Source: Methylobacterium aquaticum
GTDB taxonomy: Bacteria; Pseudomonadota; Alphaproteobacteria; Rhizobiales; Beijerinckiaceae
Length of the DNA: 64,000 nt
Direction: 5' to 3'
Assembly: GCF_016804325.1 (NCBI RefSeq)
Contig: NZ_CP043627.1
Span: forward strand, 6,221,501-6,285,500
The first letter of the stretch is position 1, and each line of letters begins with the position of its first letter. Position numbers and translations under genes: made by a program. Positions 18,669 through 26,445 of the stretch are shown one piece after another. Under the pieces are notes generated by a model. That model did no database searches and was not told where the DNA came from. It was given only the letters and a program-made list of their open reading frames with translations.

Positions 18669-19976
18669 ATGAGCATTGCTGACGCCTTCAAGACCTTTCT
18701 AGGCAATATAAAAGTCAATAACGCAGAGACAATCTCACTGCGCTATGGAGAAATAACTGCAGCTCTCAATAAAAGATATAGAGATACGGAGTCTAAGTTC
18801 GCCAATAGCCTTCAGGTTGGCTCTTATGGCCGGTGGACGGCTATAAAAGGCATTTCCGACTTGGACATGATATATATCATGCCAGCTCGCCTATGGGAAG
18901 ACTACAAGACAAGCGGGCAGTACACACTGTTGAAACATACGGCTGATGCTATCAGCGCCCGTTACCCCGCTACCACAGTGAAGGTCGATCGATTAGTTGT
19001 TCGAGTCCTCTACAAAGATTTCCACATCGAAGTCCAACCTGCTTTCGAGCGCGATGATGGATCTTTTTACTATCCGGATAGCTACGCTGGTGGCAGCTGG
19101 AAGGTGACGAAGCCGCGCGAAGAAATTGAAGCGATGGCTGAGTTTGATACGCAGAAGAATAAAAATCTAAGGCGATTGTGTCGCATGGCTCGTGCTTGGA
19201 AGAACAAGCACGGCCTGGCCATGGGCGGACTACTAATCGACACTTTAGCTTATAATTTTTTCAAGCAAACCGAGAGCTATGACAGTAAGAGCTACCTATT
19301 TTACGACTGGATGAGCCGTGACTTTTTCAAATTCCTAGCTGACCAGCCTAAGCAGGAGTTCTATGCGGCCCTTGGTAGCGGCCAGCGCGTGCGTGTAAAA
19401 AAGGATTTTAGGAAAAAGGCTCAGCGCGCCTATGAGCTTTGCGTTTCGGCTATTGAGGCAGAGAAAGAGGAGTATCGCAACGACCGCTGGCGACGTGTGT
19501 ATGGTCGTAATTTCCCACCCCGCCCTGCGGCGCAGCTTGTAGAGGCCATGGTCAAAACAGACGGTTACGCCGCCCGCAATACCGAGCAGTTCGTGGAGGA
19601 TCGCTTCCCTGTGGACATTCGGTACGACATCGAGCTGGACTGCGAAGTTACCCAGAATGGGTTCCGACCTTCATTCCTAAGGTCTCTACTCGCTTCAAGA
19701 AGCCCTCTGCTAGCCAGCAAAAACCTCAAGTTCTTCGTGAAAAGCACCGACGTTCCTGCGCCTTTTGATCTTTACTGGAAGGTGCTGAACAGGGGGCCAA
19801 TCGCCGTGAAACGCAATATCATTCGCGGTCAGATTGTGGAGGATGACGGACACCTTGAACGCAAGGAAACGACCGATTTCAAAGGCGACCATATTGTCGA
19901 GTGCTACGCGGTCAAGGATGGTGTAGTCGTCGCAACGGACCGTGTTCGCGTTCCCATTAGCACCACGAGGGAATAA
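18669..19976 (+). CDS. SMODS/CD-NTase nucleotidyltransferase with AGS-C sensor domain
   Basis: Predicted cyclic-oligonucleotide synthase of a CBASS-type anti-phage system. The polymerase-beta-like site is complete: GSYGRWT at 51-57, then ISDLDMIYIM with metal ligands Asp64 and Asp66, and the third acidic residue Glu121 in FHIEVQPAF. A helical SMODS region follows (170-300), then about 305-430 matches the AGS-C sensor domain (FDLYWKVLNRGPIA, NIIRGQI, THY-like KGDHIVECYAVKDG, ending DRVRVPI). It would make a second messenger on infection. It is much AT-richer than the host genes. The next gene starts 1 bp after its stop. The family is established; the exact nucleotide product cannot be told. 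Confidence 0.87.
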   Translation: MSIADAFKTFLGNIKVNNAETISLRYGEITAALNKRYRDTESKFANSLQVGSYGRWTAIKGISDLDMIYIMPARLWEDYKTSGQYTLLKHTADAISARYPATTVKVDRLVVRVLYKDFHIEVQPAFERDDGSFYYPDSYAGGSWKVTKPREEIEAMAEFDTQKNKNLRRLCRMARAWKNKHGLAMGGLLIDTLAYNFFKQTESYDSKSYLFYDWMSRDFFKFLADQPKQEFYAALGSGQRVRVKKDFRKKAQRAYELCVSAIEAEKEEYRNDRWRRVYGRNFPPRPAAQLVEAMVKTDGYAARNTEQFVEDRFPVDIRYDIELDCEVTQNGFRPSFLRSLLASRSPLLASKNLKFFVKSTDVPAPFDLYWKVLNRGPIAVKRNIIRGQIVEDDGHLERKETTDFKGDHIVECYAVKDGVVVATDRVRVPISTTRE

Positions 19977-19977
19977 A

Positions 19978-20550
19978 GTGGATAAAGCTGGTCTGCTCAG
20001 ATCCATAGCCACGACGGGCTACAACGTCGGCTTTGGTGCAAAAAAGCACTTTGCCACCTTTGACATCGTTGAAAAGGTGCCAGGTTGGATAGGATTCATA
20101 TCCAGCGCCGTTGGTATCTTCGCTTTGGTGTGGGAACCGCTGTCTGCAAAGCTGCCTTCAGCGTGCTTGGCCGTTCTCGGACTCTGCACAATCTACATCA
20201 ATCCGTATAAGGCCAAGAAATATGACGAAGCTGGGAGAAAACTGACTCAAATATATAATCAGCTCCGCGATCTTTATCATTCTGTGCAAGCTGGAAATGA
20301 TGTTCAAGACAGCCATAAGGAGCTGAAACGATTAGAAACAGAATTTTATGCCGTCTCTATCAGCAAACAGATCCTGTTCAGCGATTGGTACGCGCACTAT
20401 AAATTCTTTGCTCAACAGGAGCGGGACTGGATCAATGAGCAACGGTCATTCACGTGGAAGGACACGCTGCCCCTGTCTTTCAGGATTGCTGTTCCGCTCT
20501 TTGTGGTCGCCTGCCTTGGCCTGATAGCTTTCCCATTGCTGCACGGCTAA
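19978..20550 (+). CDS. SLATT-domain membrane effector
   Basis: A 190-residue protein. An N-terminal amphipathic part leads into two close membrane helices (GWIGFISSAVGIFALVW and LPSACLAVLGLCTIYI), then a long charged helical region (KYDEAGRKLTQIYNQLRDLY) and a C-terminal hydrophobic segment (FRIAVPLFVVACLGLIAFPLL). This is the SLATT (SMODS and SLOG associating 2TM) layout; such proteins are thought to form pores when a nucleotide signal arrives. Start GTG 19978 has GAGG 8 bases upstream and lies 1 bp after the CD-NTase stop, so expression is coupled. The family call rests on topology plus partner; the exact SLATT subtype is uncertain. Confidence 0.78.
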   Translation: MDKAGLLRSIATTGYNVGFGAKKHFATFDIVEKVPGWIGFISSAVGIFALVWEPLSAKLPSACLAVLGLCTIYINPYKAKKYDEAGRKLTQIYNQLRDLYHSVQAGNDVQDSHKELKRLETEFYAVSISKQILFSDWYAHYKFFAQQERDWINEQRSFTWKDTLPLSFRIAVPLFVVACLGLIAFPLLHG

Positions 20551-20551
20551 C

Positions 20552-20574
20552 AAAAATCCCCCGCGAGGGGGATT
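20552..20574. terminator. Hairpin closing the CBASS-like operon
   Basis: ATCCCCC-GCGA-GGGGGAT follows the SLATT stop at once. The A-run lies before the stem on the plus strand, so the U-tract is on the minus-strand transcript; it may act in both directions between the convergent genes. Confidence 0.6.
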
Positions 20575-20679
20575 CAACAGTCAACAATGGAATCCTGATA
20601 CAAGTTACCGTACCCCTGAGACTTTCTTTTGTTTGCATTATCGGTCTACCCCATGCTTCGCCATAGTGGGACAGCTGTC

Positions 20680-20705
20680 AAATAAAAACCCGGCCGGAGC
20701 CGGGT
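20680..20705 (-). terminator. Intrinsic terminator (minus strand)
   Basis: ACCCGGC-CGGA-GCCGGGT stem with TTTTTATTT following on the minus strand. It lies about 50 bp beyond the end of the gene at 20754-21098. Confidence 0.75.
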
Positions 20706-20753
20706 GGGACAATCCTGACGGACTTAGAGCTTGTTGGCTTCGTCTTCTTCAGC

Positions 20754-21098
20754 TTAAGCCTCAGCCAGCAGTTTCTGCTGATCGGGACCGGAGGCGTTCG
20801 CAGCCACAGCGCGCTTCTGGCGGGCGTTTTCGAGATGCCGCTGGCGCTTGGTTTCCTTGTCGTCAGGAACGGGCTCACCGGGCACGGGAGCAGTGCCGGC
20901 GACGGTGGGGGCGTCATGGGAAAGGGCGGTGACTGCTTGCTCGCGTTCGGCCTCAGTGGTGGCGGTTTCCTGGCCTTCCGTGGTGGTGACACGGTTGGAC
21001 GGCTTCACATCACGAATAGCCTGCGTCGCGCGGGCCTGGCTTTCGTTGGAACGAGAGGCGTCCGCAGCAGCCGAACGGTTTTCCAGTTGGTTTTCCAT
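20754..21098 (-). CDS. Hypothetical hydrophilic protein
   Basis: A 114-residue protein with low complexity, rich in Ala, Glu, Thr, Gln and Arg (MENQLENRSAAADASRSNE) and with no hydrophobic core; the C-terminal half is a charged helix (DDKETKRQRHLENARQKR). It is probably largely disordered. Start ATG 21098 has GGAAG upstream; a longer frame to 21173 lacks a ribosome site and overlaps the next gene. Function unknown. Confidence 0.55.
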   Translation of the reverse strand: MENQLENRSAAADASRSNESQARATQAIRDVKPSNRVTTTEGQETATTEAEREQAVTALSHDAPTVAGTAPVPGEPVPDDKETKRQRHLENARQKRAVAANASGPDQQKLLAEA

Positions 21099-21111
21099 TG
21101 TCGTTTCTTCC

Positions 21112-21603
21112 TTATCTTGTGAGTTGAACCAGCAGTTCGGCATGATGTTCCCGCTCTTGCTGGGAATATGCAAGGATCATGTTTATGACTGCCTGGCGTG
21201 TATGCTGGATAAGATCGCCCTGACCGACGCCGTGATGGCGCTCCCATACCTTGCTGCCCATCTCCTCGATGCTCTCTGGCCCGTAGAGGTGGTGCCGCTC
21301 GCACAGACAGATCGTGTCGAGATCAGAGGCCCGCTTACCCATCCCGGCACCAGAACGGTGGTGGACGGTCCTACGGCCCCCGCAGTGGGCATTGGCAACG
21401 GCGCAGGGTAGCTGGACCATCAACGCCATGTACTGGCGGCCCTGAGTGCCGTCCTTCCGCTTCACCGGCTTCCGCTTCAACGGGGTGCGCCGGAGGGTAG
21501 ACGTGGCCTTGAGGGGCGTCTTGGTCCTGAGCGGGGTCTTGCGCTGGAGCGGAGTGCGTCTCAGTTTTCGAGTCTTAACATTGCTGTTGAAACCTTTTAA
21601 CAT
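21112..21603 (-). CDS. Ref-like/HNH phage nuclease
   Basis: A 163-residue protein. The first 50 residues are a basic array of RRTPL/KRKP units (LRRTPLQRKTPLRTKTPLK), suited to DNA binding. The second half has VHHRSGAGMGKRASDLDTICL, then CERHHLYGPESIEEMG and WERHHGVG. This His-rich HNH arrangement is like the P1 Ref recombination-enhancing nuclease (RecA-dependent) or DUF968 proteins. Either way a phage-type endonuclease is likely. Upstream of its start lies the terminator of the preceding gene. Confidence 0.65.
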   Translation of the reverse strand: MLKGFNSNVKTRKLRRTPLQRKTPLRTKTPLKATSTLRRTPLKRKPVKRKDGTQGRQYMALMVQLPCAVANAHCGGRRTVHHRSGAGMGKRASDLDTICLCERHHLYGPESIEEMGSKVWERHHGVGQGDLIQHTRQAVINMILAYSQQEREHHAELLVQLTR

Positions 21604-21623
21604 ACCTTAACTACTCACGCAGT

Positions 21624-21649
21624 AAAAAGCCCGGGATAGATCCCGGGCC
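21624..21649 (-). terminator. Intrinsic terminator (minus strand)
   Basis: GCCCGGGATCTATCCCGGGC followed by TTTTTACT on the minus strand, just after the gene at 21673-22269. Confidence 0.82.
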
Positions 21650-21672
21650 AGCAACTTTTCAGAAGCCTTACT

Positions 21673-22269
21673 TTACACCTTGAAATCGGAAGGCGTCCAA
21701 TCACCCCAACGCAGCAATACCTCATTGCCATCGTTGTGGATAATATGGGCACCGTTCATCAAGCACTCAAGCGCTTGGTGGGCCAGCGGCTTAGTATAGA
21801 AGGCGTGATCTTCCAAAACCCCTATGGTTTTGTCGTCGAAAACTTTAATGGTTAGTTCGACTATGTCCTTATCTGTGAGCGCAGATTGGTTTTTATCGCG
21901 CGCTCGGGCAGCGTTTTCACGGTTCGCGGCCATAGCATATAGCATGATACGGTCGCGTTGGCTTTTTAGGCGGCTAGACAGCAATTTATAAGCTTCGCCA
22001 AAAGTCGGTGCGATCTTCTGACCGAAATCGCCCATCAGTCGGACTTCAGTCAAAGGCGTATATGCACCTTCCTGGAACTTGCGCACCGAACTTTTGAATT
22101 CCTGGGCGCTTCCAATCTCCACCTTACTAGGCGGTGGTATCTTACTCAACGCCTCCCTAATCCTTTCGACATTGTACCCCTTTTGACTAACTTTTTTTGA
22201 GACAAGCGGTTTCGCGATCACCTTCTTCGCCGCAACTCCGGCGATTGCGATCCTTCCCCATAAGGCCAT
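21673..22269 (-). CDS. Hypothetical protein
   Basis: A 198-residue protein. It has a short hydrophobic N-terminus (MALWGRIAIAGVAAKKVIAKPL), a basic stretch, then mixed helical sequence including RLKSQRDRIMLYAMAANRENAARARDK and a beta-rich tail ending RWGDWTPSDFKV. Codon use is AT-richer than the chromosome. No family recognised. ATG 22269 is chosen because the upstream frame reads like non-coding sequence; the weak ribosome site leaves this open. Confidence 0.5.
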   Translation of the reverse strand: MALWGRIAIAGVAAKKVIAKPLVSKKVSQKGYNVERIREALSKIPPPSKVEIGSAQEFKSSVRKFQEGAYTPLTEVRLMGDFGQKIAPTFGEAYKLLSSRLKSQRDRIMLYAMAANRENAARARDKNQSALTDKDIVELTIKVFDDKTIGVLEDHAFYTKPLAHQALECLMNGAHIIHNDGNEVLLRWGDWTPSDFKV

Positions 22270-22445
22270 GGTGGTATCGGCGGAATGACGTAGAACGAAC
22301 CGAGCGCCAAGGCTCCGGTCGTGCCCCAGGCGCATTTTTTCCAGTTTCGGATAAAAAAGTTTCTATCTTCGAGGATTGGTAGCTCCGGAATTGGCCATTG
22401 GGGTATCACAGTAGTGGGGGAGAAAGGGCCTTCCGAACCGTTCAT
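22218..22445 (-). CDS. Possible small membrane protein
   Basis: A 75-residue open frame that overlaps the start of the previous gene by about 50 bp. It has one plausible membrane helix (GTTGALALGSFYVIPPIPPW) and a Pro-rich flank. There is no clear ribosome site, so it may be chance; listed because the hydrophobic pattern is not typical of a shadow frame. The stretch 22446-22729 shows no gene. Confidence 0.25.
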   Translation of the reverse strand: MNGSEGPFSPTTVIPQWPIPELPILEDRNFFIRNWKKCAWGTTGALALGSFYVIPPIPPWPYGEGSQSPELRRRR

Positions 22446-22729
22446 CGCATGAACTCCGGCAGACCAAGCCGTTAACGATACGGCTTCGATCCAGCTGATG
22501 AACCGCGATACGACTCAAATCGTTCCACGACCTTCTCAAAGGTGTCAGACCTGCGGCACTCGTACAGGCAATTTTCCCACCCCTTACAGCGCTTTAGCTC
22601 TAGATTGGACTAGTTCTCACTTCAGCAAGGAGAGCTGGCGATTTAAGTCAACGCTTACAACCTCTGCGTTCACTCGCCGCCACCGCGTGCTGAAAAAGTC
22701 ACCCGAATCAAATATGCTCACCAAAACAG

Positions 22730-23014
22730 TTAACTCTCGTTAGTTGGAGCCAGCCCTATGATGGGCAGGCCATTCTTTTCAGCAAACCAGCGGCGGACAG
22801 AAAGGCTTTCTGATCCGGCCACCACGGCTGCACCATCCAGCACCAGGCTCCGCGGAATCCATTTCTGCTCGACCTTGGCGTAGGCGTTCATCACGTCCCG
22901 CCGCAGCTCGAAGAGAACAGCCGCATCGCTGGTGCGGATGACGGTACCGGCGACCCTCACCCAGTCCGTGTCCGGCGCGCGCGGCGGGGCACGGTAGATC
23001 TTGCGGCCTCTCAT
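22730..23014 (-). CDS. Hypothetical phage-type protein
   Basis: A 94-residue protein with a beta-rich core (VAGTVIRTSDAAVLFELR) and WIPRSLVLDGAAVVAG, ending VRRWFAEKNGLPIIGL. The IPRSLV and WFAEKNGL wording is like small accessory proteins found in Rhizobiales prophages, but I cannot name the family. ATG overlaps the stop of the upstream gene by 4 bp (ATGA), so the two form an operon. Confidence 0.6.
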   Translation of the reverse strand: MRGRKIYRAPPRAPDTDWVRVAGTVIRTSDAAVLFELRRDVMNAYAKVEQKWIPRSLVLDGAAVVAGSESLSVRRWFAEKNGLPIIGLAPTNES

Positions 23015-23508
23015 CCCTCGCCGTTCAGGAACGCGATTTGGCGCAGGGTGAGGAACACGCGCTTCTGGCGGTTGCGGGGGCCGAACCGCTCTTCCTGCAG
23101 GTAGACGCCGGAGCGAGCCAGGATCGTGCGCACGCGGCTCTGGATGGAGTGGGAGAGCTTCACCGGCTGCAGGTAACTGATGAACAGACGCCGGATGCGC
23201 ACCTCACTGTATTTCCCGCCGGTCATCAGCGCGACGAGCAGGATACGCTCCTTGGTCTTGGTCAGGCGGGTGTCCGCGAGAAGCTGGCGAGCGTCCATGT
23301 GGCGCGGGGACGGGAGCCGGGTGGACGCCTTGGCTTCCGCGTCTTCCATCGGCATCCGCTTCGACGGGAAAGGCGCACATACAACCGACTCTCGCGCGCT
23401 TTCAAGCAACGCTTTCAGAGATATAATTTCACAGGTTTGCCGGTAGGTATCCGCCTGCTGTTCCTGGCTAAGCGGGAACCCCCGCAGGGCCCATGATACC
23501 GTGGCCAT
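23011..23508 (-). CDS. Hypothetical protein, possibly winged-helix
   Basis: About 165 residues. The C-terminal half (LTKTKERILLVALMTGGKYSE then LFISYLQPVKLSHSIQSRVRTILARSGVYL) alternates helices and a basic turn as in winged-helix DNA-binding domains. The start is ambiguous: ATG 23508 lacks a close SD, while TTG 23523 has GAGG only 3 bases away. The open frame to 23619 overlaps the small gene at 23550-23693 and is less likely. Its 3' end is coupled to the gene at 22730. Confidence 0.55.
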   Translation of the reverse strand: MATVSWALRGFPLSQEQQADTYRQTCEIISLKALLESARESVVCAPFPSKRMPMEDAEAKASTRLPSPRHMDARQLLADTRLTKTKERILLVALMTGGKYSEVRIRRLFISYLQPVKLSHSIQSRVRTILARSGVYLQEERFGPRNRQKRVFLTLRQIAFLNGEG

Positions 23509-23549
23509 AAGTTTGTTGAACAATATCCTCACTTTCTCTTGGGGGTTAA

Positions 23550-23693
23550 CTAGGCTGCCAGGGCAACGGCGATGGAAACCACAACGACCGCCCCACCAGC
23601 CCAGGCGGCGGCTTTCCACAAAGCGTATTCAACCGACTCCGCGGCCGTCATGTTGAACAGGTGACGGCTCATGTAGATGTTGTAGCGTTCCAT
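23550..23693 (-). CDS. 47-residue single-pass membrane protein
   Basis: A short gene: MERYNIYMSRHLFNMTAAES, then an Ala/Val-rich helix WAGGAVVVVSIAVALAA at the C-terminus. AAGG lies 8 bases before the ATG, and the TGACGT promoter region is just upstream, so it is probably the first gene of a leftward phage-type operon (23693 to 22730). No function known. Confidence 0.55.
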   Translation of the reverse strand: MERYNIYMSRHLFNMTAAESVEYALWKAAAWAGGAVVVVSIAVALAA

Positions 23694-23737
23694 GGTTTCT
23701 TGCCTTTCGTTATGGGGTCATGCTCTGCTTGTTTTAA

Positions 23738-23771
23738 ACTGACGTCAAATAGTATTTTAATTGACGTTCAA
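23738..23771. promoter_or_regulatory. Candidate operator pair in a divergent promoter region
   Basis: ACTGACGTCAAATAG (23738-23752) and TTGACGTTCAA (23761-23771) are related palindromic boxes around TTGACGTCAA, in AT-rich DNA between a leftward (23693) and a rightward (23813) gene. Related boxes lie at 28582 and 32046, each just before a gene start. Confidence 0.5.
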
Positions 23772-23812
23772 TTTTATTCGGCCGATAGTCTGAGAGCAAA
23801 GAAAGCATATAT

Positions 23813-24073
23813 ATGATAGGTATTGTGATGGAGGGACCAACGCCGCCTCAGAAGCCGAGACCGCCTGGCCGACCTGTGGTTTACCCATTTGAGCAACTGA
23901 AACCGGGAGAAAGCTTTCTCGTGAGCCTTGAGGGGCTTTCTCGGCTGCAGGCGCGCCGCAAGTTCCACAACCTACGCACACGGAAATGGAAAATGGAGCA
24001 GAAGCTATCCTGCAGCTTCACCCTTACGCCGGATGAGGAGAAGAATGCTTTACGTGTCCGGAGGGAGGGCTAA
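23813..24073 (+). CDS. Hypothetical phage-type protein
   Basis: An 86-residue protein with PPGRPVVYPFEQLKPGESFLVSLEG then LQARRKFHNLRTRKWKMEQKLSC. The YPFEQLKPGESF wording is common in small Rhizobiales phage proteins and suggests a beta-strand edge followed by a basic helix, perhaps DNA-binding. ATG 23813 or 23828 are both possible. The stop overlaps the next start by 1 base (TAATG), showing coupling. Confidence 0.6.
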   Translation: MIGIVMEGPTPPQKPRPPGRPVVYPFEQLKPGESFLVSLEGLSRLQARRKFHNLRTRKWKMEQKLSCSFTLTPDEEKNALRVRREG

Positions 24074-24426
24074 TGCCACAGCACATCGTCTACGGCTACA
24101 AACCATTCACAGCGGTCGAATTGGCCTTTGCCAAAGCTAAGCACCTTAAAGATGGCCCGCCCACGCTCGACAATGTGTCTCCATCTGAGGACCGGATCTT
24201 CATGCGCGGGCACTGGAGGGTTCGGCAGTGCAAGCTAGCTTCACAGGCCGGAATTGATCCTAATGTTTTCAGCCAGAGGGTGAAGATGTTGGGCACAGTT
24301 TCCAGCATTGCCCCTCCTTACCCTATCGGACGCTTCCATCGTGAGGACCAGATACAGGCGAACTGGAAATATCTCAGCCGTCCCCTTAATCAGGGGAAAG
24401 GTGGCTGGAGAAGAGGTGGTAGATAG
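24073..24426 (+). CDS. Hypothetical protein
   Basis: A 117-residue protein, basic at the C-terminus (LNQGKGGWRRGGR). The middle part RVRQCKLASQAGIDPNVFSQRVKML has the spacing of a helix-turn-helix, so a regulator is possible. It is translationally coupled to the gene before it and they probably form a two-gene rightward operon from the 23.75 kb promoter region. No family recognised. Confidence 0.5.
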   Translation: MPQHIVYGYKPFTAVELAFAKAKHLKDGPPTLDNVSPSEDRIFMRGHWRVRQCKLASQAGIDPNVFSQRVKMLGTVSSIAPPYPIGRFHREDQIQANWKYLSRPLNQGKGGWRRGGR

Positions 24427-24463
24427 TGTAAGGCCATTGAAGGCGGCCCTTCTTTCGCCAACG

Positions 24464-25474
24464 TCAGCCGGCCCTTGCGGGCAAACGAACACCTCGGCGG
24501 CGAGCTTTCCTCCTTAGATCTTCCATTGCTTCCTGCGTCGAGCCGTACTGCTGCATACGTTCAATGAGTGATGGGCGCTGGTTCGTGCCCATATATTGCT
24601 GCACAAAGGGGAGCTGTACGTCCCACTGGCCGTAAACATAGTTCACGGCCTGAGAAACCACCGCCATGTTCACGATGTGTGCCAATTCAGTTGGCGGTTT
24701 TACCATCATGAAGTTGACAACACCTTTATCCTTAACCGCATAGAATATTTGTTTTGGGCCGATTGGCAGAATGATATGAGAGTTCGGATCTTCCAGGCCG
24801 TCGGAGAGTAGAATCGGGCGATCAGAGGTAAGGAGAGCTGGCGCTCCGACTGGCAGAGTCAGGCTGCCCCAGTGGAGACTAATGACGACCTCGCCTATAC
24901 GTGGATTATTGATAAGAGGTATCAAGGCATCAAGCGCGCGATGCTCGATCGATTGTAGATCCATGGCTGCGAGTACATCGTCAAGCCGCTGTGGCATGCC
25001 TGGCCGCCACACGCGGCTTTTGTAATACTTGCGTCGATCAGGATTCGGTTTCAACCAATTTTGGATATATCTCTCCTTGTGCAACTTGATGTCCTCGGGC
25101 ATCCGCATGAGCAGCGAGAGCAAGAAACGCGTCCAGGCAGAGCGCTTTTCAGGGTTGTTCATTGCTCTGCGACCCGCGTTGATATCCTGCAGCAACTCAG
25201 CGGCGCGGGTGTCCACTGGCTTCAGAAACTCCCTCTCGAACGCCTCCCGAAGTTCCGGGTCCTCAAGCCCAACGAAATCATAAAGCCCCCGGACGTATCC
25301 CGTGCCGGAAGGATGTGTTCGGCGTGGCTTGACCGCTCCGTTCGCCAGACGTTTGTACTCGCAGATCTGACCATCCTTGTTCAGCCATTGCTTGAGATAA
25401 AATACTGGCATATAGTGATGTTTTTGGCTGTTACGCCTGTCGTTAGTCATTTTGCGCATCATCTCGTCGATCAT
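24464..25474 (-). CDS. DUF4238-domain protein
   Basis: A 336-residue protein. KHHYMPVFYLKQWLNKDGQI near the start is the DUF4238 hallmark (HHYxPxFYL), and the central HWGSLTLPVGAPALLTSDRPILL and ILPIGPKQIFYAV segments fit the family. DUF4238 proteins have unknown function and are often on mobile islands near defence genes. It stands alone with no coupled partner. The region 25475-25708 before the next gene shows nothing I can name. Confidence 0.8.
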   Translation of the reverse strand: MIDEMMRKMTNDRRNSQKHHYMPVFYLKQWLNKDGQICEYKRLANGAVKPRRTHPSGTGYVRGLYDFVGLEDPELREAFEREFLKPVDTRAAELLQDINAGRRAMNNPEKRSAWTRFLLSLLMRMPEDIKLHKERYIQNWLKPNPDRRKYYKSRVWRPGMPQRLDDVLAAMDLQSIEHRALDALIPLINNPRIGEVVISLHWGSLTLPVGAPALLTSDRPILLSDGLEDPNSHIILPIGPKQIFYAVKDKGVVNFMMVKPPTELAHIVNMAVVSQAVNYVYGQWDVQLPFVQQYMGTNQRPSLIERMQQYGSTQEAMEDLRRKARRRGVRLPARAG

Positions 25475-25708
25475 GATTTTCTCTGAACATTAACTCTGTT
25501 CGAGGCTTGCGAGATTGGGAATCGTGCCAAACTCCCCCTTCGCCTACTAACTCGACTGTGCTATCTCCGAAATCACTGATGATTGGCCTATGAGAATGGG
25601 GCTCGAGAGGCAAGCCAGTGGAGGTATCTGCGACTGCACCCGAATCCTTCAATAAACGATAGCTAGCTGTTCTCTATCGCATCGGCTGACACTAGGTGTA
25701 ACAAACGC

Positions 25709-26419
25709 ATGTCTGAAAGAATAAACTATCCCCTGATGAGCCGCCGTTCTTTGTTAATGACCGGCGCAAGTTTCGTTGCACTGAATCATTCCCCGGGCAT
25801 AGCTACAGCGCAGGTCAGCGCTTGGTTCGAAGTTGCTCAGACGGTAATCAAGGCGATTGGTGATAACGCAAGCTATATATTTGGATATTTTTCTACCCGA
25901 GAAAGCCCGCAAAGTGAGCTTTGCCTGTTTCCTGTCAATAAATTATTAGATCTGGAAACAAGACTTTATCGTCTCGCTCTCAGTATAGACTCCCTAGACG
26001 GCGAGCCGTATGGCGACGTAGGAGACGAAGGTCTTCTAAAAGCTATAAAAGATTATAGTCAAAATCCATCTAAGAAGAATTTATTGCGGCTTCGCGACAA
26101 TCAAGGTCGTTTTTTTGAAGCTGCAACGCTTTATATACTTGAAATTATTTCTTCTGAGCGGCTAATGTCTGCTGTGCAATCTCAGTATAAGCCCGCAAAT
26201 GTTGCTTCTATTACATTATCGGAAGCAGTAACGCTACGGAACGCATTGGAGAACCTTCAATATCTGATGCGAACCCTACGCAGTGATACTAAGGTTCCTG
26301 AGATCAGCGATCTAACGCGGCTGAATGAACCTCTTCGAATTGCTGAGTTCAAAGTAAGAAATGCTTGGGTATTAATAAAAAACATGGTTAGAGAACGCGA
26401 GAAGGTAGTGTGCAAGTAA
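25709..26419 (+). CDS. Hypothetical Tat-exported protein
   Basis: A 236-residue protein. The start MSERINYPLMSRRSLLMTGA carries a twin-arginine motif (SRRSLLM) and a short hydrophobic region ending near ATAQ, so export through Tat is likely. The mature part is mostly helical (LLDLETRLYRLALSIDSLDG; AVTLRNALENLQYLMRTLR). It is AT-rich and unlike its host neighbours. No family recognised. A folded periplasmic protein in a phage-like island is unusual. Confidence 0.6.
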   Translation: MSERINYPLMSRRSLLMTGASFVALNHSPGIATAQVSAWFEVAQTVIKAIGDNASYIFGYFSTRESPQSELCLFPVNKLLDLETRLYRLALSIDSLDGEPYGDVGDEGLLKAIKDYSQNPSKKNLLRLRDNQGRFFEAATLYILEIISSERLMSAVQSQYKPANVASITLSEAVTLRNALENLQYLMRTLRSDTKVPEISDLTRLNEPLRIAEFKVRNAWVLIKNMVREREKVVCK

Positions 26420-26445
26420 GATGTAATCTAGCAAATATGCTTAAT

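Noticed and set aside
20681..20705. CRISPR-like or repeat array near 20.6 kb
   Set aside because: The two hairpins are ordinary terminators of convergent genes with no repeated spacing.
22498..22743. Plus-strand 81-residue frame
   Set aside because: No ribosome site and no structural pattern. It overlaps the end of a better minus-strand gene.
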